Below, one piece after another: positions 37,801-49,244 of a stretch of 64,000 nt of DNA. How positions within the stretch are numbered: position 1 is the stretch's first letter; the number at the start of each line of letters is the position of its first letter. The translations under genes were made by a program, and so were the position numbers. Source of the DNA: Epichloe hybrida (taxonomy: Eukaryota; Ascomycota; Sordariomycetes; Hypocreales; Clavicipitaceae); contig JAFEKR010000050.1 in the NCBI GenBank assembly GCA_019022495.1, forward strand, positions 1 through 64,000, in the 5' to 3' direction. The notes below the pieces were generated by a model. It saw nothing but the letters and a program-made list of their open reading frames with translations, ran no database searches and was not told where the DNA came from.

Positions 37801-40800
37801 CAGTCCACTTCGGAAGTAATTTTTATTTGGGGCTTGCTGGGCCGACCCTGTGACACCGGCACCGGCGGTGAAACATGGATCCAACCGTGGAAATAGGGCG
37901 GATAGCGCCTCACAGTTCATTCAAACCCCATCTGTGCTAATAAGTAGTCTTCAGGCGACAGACAGCCTTGTAAGTGACCAGCTAAGAAGAGTAGGAACAA
38001 ACCCCCGGGCAAGGTGCGGTACGTCTGGTATCATGAACTCATGAACTAAATTGACCTATCGCTCGTCCTTTTCTCACTGGCGTGGCTTATAATATTGTCG
38101 AAGAATATTCAACGAGGGCCGTTGGCTGCACTTGAAGACGAGCAATAGCCACGTGACTTGCAAAACTGCAAGGGCAGGATCACCATGGTCACCATGGCGC
38201 ATGATGAGGGGGCTGTGAAATAGTGGCATTGTCGATAGTCGGACGAGTGGGTTGCATTGAATTTGAGCTTTGTGATGTCTCAAAGTCTAAACAGCACAGA
38301 GCGAGAACCGTCTTACTCGTGCAAAGCACATCATCAACCCGACGGAAGACGGACAATTCGATGCTAATTGAGAGGATTTCGGGCTGCCAGCTTGGCAGTC
38401 AGTGTATAGCAGCAGGCAGGCAGGTGGCAGGCAGGTGGCATCGTTAATGCTGCCACGTTGAATGCCGTTGCACGAATGGCTGGTGGAAGGAAGGAAGGAA
38501 GCAAGAGTATGTGCCAGGTGCCAGCAGGCTGCAATCGTTCGTCAATAATGCAACTTGACTCGGGTCGTCAACTTGCACGTCAACAACAGCTGCGTCCGTC
38601 CGATCACTACCACCTCCATTCGATCCATCGAGCTTCTTCGGAAAGATGAAACAAAACACTCAACGTTCCTCGATGCAGGGTCGTCTTGTCATGTTCATCG
38701 CACTTGTACGGAGTACTGCATGCTCCAAGCGTCGAGAGGTCAAGTTTGGGTGCGATTGATGCACGACATCGGAGTTTTCTTGCATTACAATCGCCAGCAG
38801 CGTCTGGACCTGGCCAGTTGAATGTGGTTGGTCGTTTTGGGAAAGCCGTAAAATATTGGGCAATCAACAGGGACAGCTGGCAACCAACTCCCATTATTAT
38901 TATTAGGAAATGTGATGTCGTTTATCAACGGGAACAGTTGCCTGATGGCATCTACGATTTGCATTGTGCCATCCGCGACTAATACTTCGGTCTGCTGATT
39001 TCAAGGGACGGTCTCAATTGCTCCTGTCACTCAAGCTCTGTCTGCAGTGCGCTACGGTTATAACCAAGCTAATCCATCCAAACCAGGCGGGCTAGTACGG
39101 AAACCGAGTTGTCTGATCATACATTATTGAATCGGCGGACTCCGATTGTTTCCAACTCTTCGTCGCATACTGAGCGGACGAAGACGGAGACGAAACCTCC
39201 ATATTAGGGATAAAGATGAGCGGTTTGACCTAAAGCTAATACGGCTTACCCTATTCCGGTCGCACATCATTCTCTGGTGTAACCCCTTGTTTACTCAACA
39301 TGTTTGTCGTCAGAGTGCGACGAAGCTTGTCCTTGCGAGGGTTTCACGCCTTGTTGCAGCCTGCGTTGCGCAGACAGTACCCCCCGTTCAGTACACTGAC
39401 TTCGGAAGAAACATCGACGCCACACATCGCGATGCCGCCGCCTAGTATTATAGCTCGACCGCATGGGCCACTGGCCAACTATATGAGAGATATGTACGGA
39501 TTAATATGCAAAAGTCTACTCCGTAGTTCGACTAGGCATCCCTGGCCTTGCGTCCTCGGCGATGCCGCCCCCAGTGCTCGGACGGGATGGCCTACATGCT
39601 ACGGATCCGTATTATTGATCCGATTAACGCACTTGGGATCTCGCACGTTTGTTCGGATGGGCTCTTCTTAACCTTGCCCGCGCGCAACGCCCAAGTCAGA
39701 CTTGTACCGCACTGTGAACGCCTGTTGCAAACAGGGGCGTCCTTGCATTGCAAGTAAAGCAAATCACCCCATGGCCTTGCTCAACCATGAGGACTCAAAG
39801 CACGGCAACATCCGATTTGCGGCAGCGCCAACAGTGTGCACTGTGCTCCAGTGGACAAATGGCTCTACCGACTATTTGACTTGACTTTTCGTCTGCTCGA
39901 ATCGCATTTTTTAAAAAATAGGTAGGCGATGGATGCCGGCACTGCGATCAAGCCCGCTTTGGCCTAAGCAACTTGCTACGCAATTCCACAAGTGACAAGG
40001 CCCACCCGGCTGTTCATCCGTAACGTCTATACTATTATCCGGGAGGCAAATATTAATCAAGTGGACGGACACTAACTTGTTCGGTGTCACTGACTGTACA
40101 ATGTATATGTATGCATAGATTTGGCCCACAACTTATCTGTCACCTTGACAAGATACACACCATCCTGTGCCTTGGACATAATGTTTAGGCCAAATCGTTT
40201 CGTGGTGTCAAAGATGCGGACTTTTAAAACCCTCTCGAGTAGCAGCAGCGTGGGTATAGGCTGCTTCGTCGGCCCTCCTATTGTCACCGTCTAGTTGGGA
40301 CTCGTCTTGGACTCTCCCGGACTCACGACTTTGCTGATGCGGCCTGCGTCTCATGATGTATTTCAACCCCCCTCGGCCAGGAATAGGATTCTTGACGGAC
40401 CAGGAGTGGACTGGGGTGGACAGCCAGCCCTTGCAGGAGGCTTCTGGCATACACGCATACACACATACACACATACACACACAGCCACCTGTTTCAGACA
40501 GACATAACTCAAGTCTCTAGAAGCTTTGGTTGCAATTCGAAAAGACGCTCGGGCCGTCCAAGATCTGACATCCTATACTACTGGAAAATGGAAAATGACC
40601 GAACAACACTCTCTAGCCCCATAGTGACTGGTGTTTCGGCTGTTTCGATCTACTCGGATGCGAGCCCGTCAATGCGAATGGTCCACTCGATCGTGCCCCC
40701 AAACAAGTCTGTGAGGTTCTATCCTTTCCTGTTGGTTTAGAGGATCAGTGGTACAATAATTCGGCGTTGCTCCCATGCTTTATTCCCTTTCTACATGTTC

Positions 40801-41097
40801 CAACATAGCATCGGAAAGCCACCTCCAACCTCGGACGCCTTTTCCCCCAAGAGTATCTAACCATAGCCTTCCTTTTTTTCGTCCAGGGGAGCAATTCATG
40901 CAGAGCCGTTGAGCGACTTCTGTGCACGACTCGTCCCCGACTTCAGCCCTTATACTTCACCTGACAGGTGCTCCAGCATACTGGCCTTTGACAACCAAGA
41001 TCCTTCAAAAGACAGACCTATCTGCCAGGACACTCCCGGACGATATCCTTCTTGTGTTGTGTGTATGTGTGTGTGTGTGTGTGGTTTGGCCAAGAGA
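34851..41097. other. About 6.2 kb of GC-balanced DNA without a recognised gene
   Basis: No frame here shows a recognisable family, intron-linked exons or strong codon structure on either strand. It holds four copies of the 9-mer TACGGAGTA (35617, 35752 and 38707 on plus; 39517 on minus), homopolymer runs (poly-A near 35540 and 36143-36161, poly-T near 35582), a GCAG/GTGG repeat near 38410-38440 and a CA microsatellite at about 40450-40482. Weak candidates are a 123-codon frame at 39300-39671 with a mitochondrial-type N-terminus and a 167-codon frame at 36278-36781. The right end is probably the long promoter/leader of the ORP1-like gene. Noncoding transcripts cannot be excluded. Confidence 0.6.
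41058..41083. repeat. TG microsatellite upstream of the ORP1-like start codon
   Basis: GTGTATGTGTGTGTGTGTGT-type run ending about 15 nt before the chosen ATG at 41098. Confidence 0.9.
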
Positions 41098-44000
41098 ATG
41101 GACGTCACTTCCCTGCTGAATCAACCAGCAGCAGCAGCATCAGAACGTTGCAAAAGCTCCACGAGGGAGACCACACTGTCACCTTGTATCTTGAATCCAG
41201 ACAAAGCATCGTCAGGATCTTTACCAACGCCCTCGCCCGACAGAACAACACCACAGCAAGACTGGGAAACAAACTCGTTTCAAAACCGAAAACCATGGAG
41301 CGCTGGTGGCTACGCACTGCCGTCTCAATCTGATTCCAAATACCGCTCGAATTCGATCTTTTCGTTCAGATCAGCAAGTGATAATCTTGACTCGGAAGGC
41401 TCCTATGATTTTACTGCCGCGGAAAGACACTCCAGAATGGGATCTGTGGATTCTACGTCTATAGAATTGGAACCATCTCAGCCGTCTCTACCGTCAACAC
41501 GAATGCAACGAAATCTGTGAGTCAGCTCGTTATTATGTTTGGAGTCTCTTCATGGCTAACTTGTATGTGAGGCAAAACCATTGTGATGATAGCCAGCGAG
41601 ACACAGAGACGCCCGACCCAACAGGCCACAAGTTCTCCGACAGTCACAGCAGTCTTTCGTCTTTCGCATCATGGAGATCTAAATCCCACTCCAGGATATC
41701 CTCGGCCACAACGTTGAATAGTATCCACAGTGCTCGCCAATCTGTCGCAGAATTACCTCTACTCGAGAGGACACTGTCGTCAGGTAGTGAATCATACCAG
41801 ACGCTGAAATCAACAAAAAGAGCACAACAGGCAACGGTTGCTGGGTCATTACCACCACATCAAATTGATGAGATGGCTGCTCCAAAGAGATCTGAAAGTC
41901 CCTCCAACGCCGTCTTGAACATGAAGAACGCGAACAAGACTCCAATCGCCGATACTCCTTCCAGGTTAGTCAACTGTTGCCTTGCTACCAACTTACTTTA
42001 CTATCTTGCCCTGGCCATGACTATCGCCGCGTCCGGTTCCTCTCAATCGAATAAGCCTGCGAAAGTGAGGCCGGGTAAAGGTTCGTCTGAAATACGTTGA
42101 GGCTGCCCGGCAAGCTTGACCCACGGTGAATCACGGTTGGGGCAAAGACTCCTCACAACATGTTTGACGCATCTTGATGAGTAAATGTTAAGCTCCGCCT
42201 TCTCCCGCGGACTTGGTCATGATCACTGCACCCGACATCTATCATTTATCCACACCTGTTTCCTTTTCTCACCACTAGTACACGCAAACGATCAAGTGTT
42301 CGGGACTGGAAAATTTCTTACGATTGCTTCCCGAAGTTCTCTTCACTAATAATTCCCCCCCCCCGTGACTAGTGATCCATCGAGCAGGCCATCTCCCTTC
42401 GCCGGTCCTTCGAAATCACACAAGAGGGCTGCTTCTGCTCCAGACTTCTGTCCTGTGGGCAACTATAGATCATCCAGACAACTCAGAGCCGTTTTAGCAC
42501 CCCCCAGCGAAGTCATGGCTGTCGCGGACGGTGGAAGCACACAGCCTCTGGCGCGGGGCGACAACACAAATGCAGCTCCTGCACATACGATGGGCGATTA
42601 CAGTGAGTCTGGAGTAGAAGGACGTGTCCCAAAACACCAGAGCGAGGACACTGGTACCGGTATTCCTGCACCGGGACTCATGCACGCTCTCCCTTCTTCA
42701 GCTTTTACGGCTGGCCCACTCGATTACGAACCACGTTCGGCGAAACCGTCAACCAATACCACCGTTCCCTTGGATGAGGACGACGAGGAACAGCCTGTTT
42801 GCATGTTTGTTGACGATTGCGACACCGGGTCTCAGCTTCGAAAAGCCATATCACACTTGTTTGGTCGCAATAAGACTTGCACACTCAAGATTCCGAAAAT
42901 GGTATGGGTGTATTACTGTCGTAAGCATTATCAGAGGGTTCGATACCGAAACGCAAGAACGTACCCCGTGACTCAGATGGAACTCGTGGAAACCCAAATT
43001 GAGCGTCTCAAAGCATGGAGTGACCGAAATCAAGCCAGAGGGAAAGGAGCATACATCAAATCATGGACGCTGTCGTTACGCAAACGAGAAGAGAAGCGAC
43101 TTCAGGGAAATAAGAGGGGAAACGAGGAAGAGGATGACACGACCGCTCTTGGGAATGGCCACATTCCCGCGTGGATCATCAGTGAGCTCGGCGATGGCTT
43201 CGACACAGCTCGCATGTTTGCCATCGCAGCCCGCCTTCGTGAAGAGATCGAGAACGGCACTCTTAACCAAGTACCGGAAATTGAGTTCCTCCCTGACATC
43301 GTGGACGATGAAAGCGAGAAGGACACAGGCAAGCCTGCCCGGTATCGGAGACAGACTGGGTCCATCAGCGCGGCGAAAACGTCGAAACGAAAGGCGTCTG
43401 ATTTTGGCGTAATGACCCGCCAGAACCCTATGTATGGAGATATGGGCTATGGCAGCCATCACCCAGCAGACGATGAGGATATCATGAAGCCCTCAGGGAA
43501 GCGGTCACGCACTGCCCGAGCCGCCACATTTCCGCACTTTCAGTCATCAGACTTGCAGGGCGCGTACGTGACGGACCCATCACATCCATACATGGCGTCG
43601 TCTCCTTATGGATTCGGCGCTCAAGGACCTGCAGGTCACCCCCCGCGTGCCCAGAATATTGTGCCCAGGATTCAGCCTCTAGAGTACAGCCACCATGTCT
43701 ATGCCCAGATGGGACGTCAGGATCAACATGTTCACAATGCATCACATGGCCACACTCGCATGTCATCGTATCAAGGTCCTCAGGAGATTCCATATGCTCA
43801 AAAGTCATACAATTATTACCATGCTGCGGCTGGCTATGAGCAGCAGTCGGGCCAATATACCAACAGCCGAAACACTCCCACCTCCCCTCCCACTCTGCCG
43901 TCCATCGCAACTCAGATGCAGGGTGGTGGTCCCATGTATGGCCACCCAGGGCCTGATCGAAGCGTGGCAAGCATGCGACCTCATCACTCGCATGGCCCTC

Positions 44001-44398
44001 CGCGGCCCATGCACCAGAGATCTGCCAGCGCTTACACGCCAGGGAGCAGATTCGTCTCCATGGCTGGCAGACCGTCCAGCTCCGGTAATGGCGGACCCAT
44101 AGAGCATCTCAGGTATGGAGGTGACGCCTACGAGCCACCGCCGCCAGCATTCTATGAGCCGGCACGTCATGGTCCTCCGGTATATGGCAGACATGAATGG
44201 ACGTCTGAGTATAGCCACGCGTCGCCCGCCCCCCACCATCCCCATCAGCACTATGATCATGGGTCAAACTACAGGCCTCCTCCCCCTATGGCGATGGACA
44301 CTTCTCGTGAGTCACAACCACCCACAAGGTCACAGTCACGAGGATATCCCAACCACACCTCAACTTATCCTGAGCCAGTGAGTAGCCGATCGGCTTGA
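41098..44398 (+). CDS. Fungal-specific regulator-like protein (ORP1-like family)
   Basis: Exons 41098-41516, 41572-41964 and 42373-44398, in frame, 945 aa. The start MDVTSLLNQP is chosen because it resembles MDVNALLNP-type starts of relatives; the frame is also open upstream to 40909. Residues about 413-518 hold the only conserved block: EQPVCMFVDDCDTGSQLRK, then KIPKMVWVYYCRKHYQRVRY and an AWSDRNQ/RKREEKR basic helix. In database names this block is often called ORP1-like, after a Magnaporthe gene linked to penetration; function here is inferred only from that. The rest is Ser/Pro-rich with many His, Gln and Tyr, i.e. disordered. A KRKASDF/GKRSRTARAATF segment looks like a nuclear signal. 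The second intron (408 nt) is unusually long and may hide an exon. A consensus donor at 44378 and a pyrimidine-tract acceptor ending 44507 allow an alternative tail to 44558. Confidence 0.82.
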
Positions 44399-45165
44399 TG
44401 CTCCAACGGGGCAAAGTACTAGCTTGTCTCTGTACAACAGTCTTTTATCCCCAATGTGCTATGAAACACTTCGTTTTCTTTTTTCTTTCTCCCTTCTCTT
44501 CTTCCAGCGACAGTATTGGTTCGACGAAGCGTCAGGCGCATCGCCAGCGGCATGCTAAGCTCAAAAAAAGGGCGGCCCCAAACTTGCTTTCCTCATTGCT
44601 CCTGTTTTTGATTCTTCTTTCAATTATCTTTCTGAAGCAATGCCGGGCTTCACTTTACACTACATACCGCGGAGGGGCATTTATTTGATGGTACGCAGGT
44701 GTACCAAGACTGTGTTTTTCTGGGTTGATGGGACTTGGGGAATTAAAAATGTCTGACAGCGACGACAAGGAAAGAAAAGAATAAAAACAGAACAGGCCCA
44801 TGTACGCAACGGGGGAGCGCCATGGGTGAGGGTCAAAAGGGTTGCATTCCGTTGACGCCAAGTGAACAACATGACAGTCATGACTATGGGGGCTGGCTTT
44901 CTTGATGACCGGTGTCTTTTCTTCTTCTCGTTCTGTTTTTTTTGCTGCATCTTGAGGGTTGTAGATAGCAGGCGTAGGAGCCTAATAATGTATCAATTTT
45001 CGATTACACACAAGATGCTTTGCCGGCGAATGCTAAGCGTCACGACGCCAGCCAGCCAGCCAAAAAAAGTCTCGGTCTATTATGCCTGCCCAAGGCACCT
45101 ATCTCCGTCTGAATCTGAAATGGCTACGGTGGCACATTAGAGAGGCCCCGCAAAGGGTTGCTAAA
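44399..45165. other. 3' flank of the ORP1-like gene up to the AT-rich boundary
   Basis: Pyrimidine-rich (44480-44510) then ordinary GC-balanced sequence, probably 3' UTR and terminator. The composition switches to AT-rich repeat DNA at about 45165, over roughly 30 bp, with no identified element end. Confidence 0.55.
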
Positions 45166-45882
45166 ATAGAAAACCTATATTATAATTTTAGGTAAACTAT
45201 TTTAATTTTTTTTTTTTTTTTACGTCATTAGTTATAGCTCATGCATCTGATTTTTTATAACATAATTACTAGCAATACTTAGCTAGTAAAATAATTAATA
45301 ATTAAATACTTAGATTTATAGTAATAAATAAGCTTTAAGGTTATAAATATAAAGGGCTATAAGGTTAGAGTAAAGTTTATAATAAACTTTATAGCTATAT
45401 TAGTATAAGATATAGTTATAATTTATAACTATAGTTAAACTTAAATTTATTTAAGTTTTACTTATAGTATAAATTAATATAATTTCTCCTTCCTTTATAA
45501 CTATGTTTATTCTATCTCTTTCTATCTCTTTTATCTTATAGCTTATTACTTATGCTTTAAAGCTCTAAGGCAAACTTAAACCCTCTGACTAAATATAACT
45601 TATTCTTACTTATCTTTAATTTAATTTAAATCGCTAGGTAAGTTTTATATAACTAATTAACTAATTAACCCTTAACTAATTAGATAATAGCATAGCTAAG
45701 GGTAACTAAAAGCTAGGGGTAATAATTACTAGGCTATAGAATCTTTAGGCTATTTAAAAAGCTAATAAAAATCATAATTAAAAGGAAATTAAGAAAACTA
45801 AAGAAAATATAAAGAAATTTAAGAAAAGTAAGAATAAGAAAGGGAATAAAAGACTAGAGAAAAAGGCTAGATATTTAGAAAA
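45166..45882. other. AT-rich decayed repeat of unknown type
   Basis: No terminal repeats or clear protein motif. The stretch 45770-45870 reads as a Lys/Arg-rich helical protein on the plus strand, which could be the tail of a DDE transposase or a gag, but this is not decisive. Confidence 0.35.
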
Positions 45883-46564
45883 TGTTAGGAGCGCAGAGGT
45901 CAGAGATAGGATATTCATTAAAGCAGGTCTTTAGAGAACCTTTAGGCTATGTAAATAATAAAGAGGCTAGCTAGCTATAAGATAGCCATATACTTATAAA
46001 GTAAGGTATTTATTAAAGACTATATATATTATTTATACTAGGTTAGAGATTAAAACCTTTATATACTTACCCTTAGCTGGTATTTATTTAGTAGTAATTA
46101 TAATAGTCTTAGCTATTACTTTATTCTTAACCTTTTAGTATAAGCTATAATAAATTAATCTCTCTTAACCTTTTTAAGGATATAAACTATTAGCTAGATT
46201 ATTATATAGCTAATGCTTTAAAGATCTATAAGAAATATACTAGTACCTTATAATAATAAAGCTATAAATAATTAGAAAGGTAAGAAACCCTTACTATTAG
46301 AAACTAAGGATAATAATAAGGTATAATAAACACTACTTAATCCTAATTTAGGTAAAGGTATAGATAATATAACTAAAGAGAAAAGGGCATTATAATAACA
46401 CTATAAGGTTATATAAGCTAAGCTATATTTGTTAGGAGTGCAGAGGTCAGAGATAGGATGTTTATTAAAGCAGGTCTTTAGAGAACCTTTAGGCTATGTA
46501 AATAATAAAGAGGCTAGCTAGCTATAAGATAGCTATATGCTTATAAAGTAAGGTATTTATTAAA
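45883..46564. mobile_element. TRIM-like element with 135-bp direct terminal repeats
   Basis: Two 135-bp direct repeats, 45883-46017 and 46430-46564, both starting TGTTAGGAG(C/T)GCAGAGG and ending AGGTATTTATTAAA, with about six differences, nearly all C/T or G/A. About 410 bp of non-coding AT-rich DNA lies between. Short LTRs and no coding interior fit a TRIM (terminal-repeat retrotransposon in miniature). No matching target duplication was found at the flanks, and ends are not TG...CA on the right, so exact borders are uncertain. Confidence 0.65.
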
Positions 46565-46679
46565 CCTTTGCATACTTTTTCGCACTAACCCTAAGGTCCG
46601 GAATTGCCTCTAAAATACAAATCACATTAATATTTAAAATCCTTACCTTTATTTCTCCCCCCCTATAATATTACACTAT

Positions 46680-47905
46680 AATAAAGCTAGTAATAGGAGT
46701 GTAAATAAAATACTAATAGTAATTAATATAGGCTTAGAGGGGCTAGCTTAAAGTAGTTATTACTTAAATATAAGAATAGGATAGTTTAATATCTAAAGGA
46801 GTAAGGATAACCTAATAGTAAACTAAAACTAATTTATATATTTTAAAGATATAAAATATTATAATAAGATTACTAGCCTTATTCTAAGTAATAAAGTTAC
46901 CTAAGTATAGTATATTATACTAGCTATAGCTAGCTAAGTAGTAAACTATACCTAAACTAAAGTAAAAGCTATAAATACTAATAATAGTAATATTTATATT
47001 ACTAAAGAAGTATTAAAAATAGCCCTTAAGGAAGCTATTAGGGAGGAAGCTAAAGATAATAACTCCTTAACCTAGGTAAGTATTATAGCTAGGCTTATAC
47101 TAAAATAACTAAATACTAACCCTCTCTCTCTTTAAATCCCTAGAAAATAATATAAAGAAATGCTTATAAAAAAAAACACTATATAGAAATTACTTTAGTC
47201 TAGGGGTATAAAAGATATAGTTATAGCTATAAATAAAGCTATTAGGTAAGCCTTAGTAATAATAGCTAGAAAACTTATTAGTAAGAATATAATTATTACC
47301 TTTAAAGAAAATATAGTATAGTATAAAGAAAACTAAAAATAAATTACTAAAGTATTTAGCCTAGAGATAACTATTTATTACTATATACTTAGTGTTATTA
47401 TTAAGGGTTTCCTAATAAAGTATATATATATTAAAAACCTAGTAATAAAGATTAAAAAAGTAAATAAAGTAAATATAATTAAGGTAACTATAAAATACCC
47501 GTAAGGTAAAGGCACTTAGTAAATTACTTTAATTCCTTAGATTAGCTAAAGTTAAAGATATTAATAAAATATACTAAGATAAAATAGTATTTAAAGTAAA
47601 GCTATTCTAAGCTAAACTATATAATAAAACCTTATAACCTAGATAGTACTATAATTACTTTTAAATAAAATATATTACTAAGTTTTATAAAGTAATACTA
47701 AGGTATAGTAAGTATAAAGCTAGCTAATATAAGAATAAAAAGGTATTATACCTTATAATAAATAAATAACTTAAGGAAAACTATATCCTATACTTTAGGC
47801 TATACCTAGCCTAGTTTAAAAATTACTTAGTGCTAAAAGAGAAGTAAAATATAGTAAAAGTAAAATACCTAGAATAACCTTCTTACTTTACCTCTAACTC
47901 CCTTA
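46680..47905 (+). pseudogene. Retroelement ORF1/gag relic (possibly Tad-type LINE)
   Basis: Plus-strand reading through TAA/TAG gives EAIREEAKDNNSLT, then an Ile/Lys-rich segment (DIVIAINKAIRQALVIIARK near 47215-47270) and a knuckle-like segment near 47695-47740 (RYSKYKAS with Cys positions changed to Tyr). The order helical domain, basic domain, knuckle resembles ORF1 of fungal LINEs such as Tad or a gypsy gag. It is interrupted at 47914 by foldback element E3. No reverse transcriptase from this element is in the window. Confidence 0.5.
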
Positions 47906-47913
47906 GTAAGAAT

Positions 47914-49244
47914 CAGAGTATTGCACTAAAACGTGTAGTGTAGTGTAGTATTTGTAGTGTAGTGTAGTAACTATACTACAAACTACACTACACTATAAAC
48001 TACACTAACTATAAGGAAAAAAAACTATACTACACTAACTATAAAAAAAAAAACTATAATATATTACACTATAAATTTTTTTTCCTAAACTACACTAACT
48101 ATAAACACTATAAATATAGTATTAGACTTTTTATTAGTTATTAGTATTTATAAGGTTAAAAGAAAGCTAGTTATATAAAAGCTTTTATTATTACCTATTT
48201 TATTAAATTAGTTATAGAATTTATAATATTATATTATTTTTATAATTTTATTATAACTAAGTAAGGTTATATATAATATTATACTTTTTTAATAATACTA
48301 TTTAACTTAATACTTTATTTCCCTAATATAACTTAAAGAAAAACCTTCTTATTATATTATTTACTATTTCTATAAATTATTTTATATTTCTATAAATTAT
48401 TATTATTACTTATTTTAAAAAAACTATAAAAAAACTACTAGTAAACTTAATATAAGTAGCTTATAATAGCTTATAATAGCTTATAATAGCTTATAATAGC
48501 TTATAATAGCTTATAATACTAATATTACTAATATTACTAGTATTACTAAGATTACTAAGATTACTAAGATTACTTATAATATTATTAGTGTTAAAGTTTA
48601 ATAATAAATAAATAATAAATAAATAACTTAAATATAAATACTAGTAATTATAAGTAAATTACTATAGTAAAAGCTATAGTTTTTAATAACTTAGTATTTT
48701 AAGGTTTTTAAAAATATTAATATTATAAAAATGTTTTCTCTTTTGTGTTTTTTTAAAATAATAATAAATATAAAATAATAGTAATTATAGTAATAATAGT
48801 AATTAAGGTTATAAAAGTTATTAAAGCTTTTATAATAAGTATAATATATTATATAAAACTAAGTCCTAGTATTATTTTTAAAAACAAGTTAAACTTATTT
48901 TTTATAGCTTATTTAAGCTATATAGGGTAATTAAAATAATACTATTAGTTATCTATTAATAAATTATAAATATTAGTCTATTATATTCTTTCTTTATGTA
49001 TTATTATAATAAGATATATAAAGTTACTATATATAACTTCTTAAAGCTTTAGAATTATAAAGCTTAAAGTAATATTTAATTAGTTTAAATAGTAAATAAA
49101 TAGTTTAAGCTTTTTTAAAGTTCTTATTATATTAATAATAATATTAAAGTACTAAGTATATATTCTATTAACTTTTATATATTTATTTAGATTTCTAATT
49201 TAATTTAATTATATTAGTTTAGGGTATTTTTTAATTAAATTAAT
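47914..49244 (+). mobile_element. Non-autonomous hAT-like foldback element E3, left part
   Basis: Starts CAGAGTATTGCACTAAAACG after GTAAGAAT. A region rich in TAGTGTAG/ACTACACT short inverted motifs follows (47935-48110), then the inverted-repeat arm (48130-48420), six 10-bp AGCTTATAAT units (48467-48520) and AT-rich sequence to 49244, where copia-2 copy 2 is inserted. The right end is lost. It is closest to E4 (59275-60954), of which it is the reverse complement. Confidence 0.75.

Noticed and set aside
42999..44260. Several frames of 90-160 codons on both strands within the ORP1-like gene.
   Set aside because: Shadows of the long exon; the chosen frame alone carries the conserved Cys/Arg-rich block.
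44862..45140. 92-codon frame downstream of the ORP1-like gene.
   Set aside because: Phe/Cys-rich low-complexity translation of probable 3' flank; no domain or neighbouring exon.
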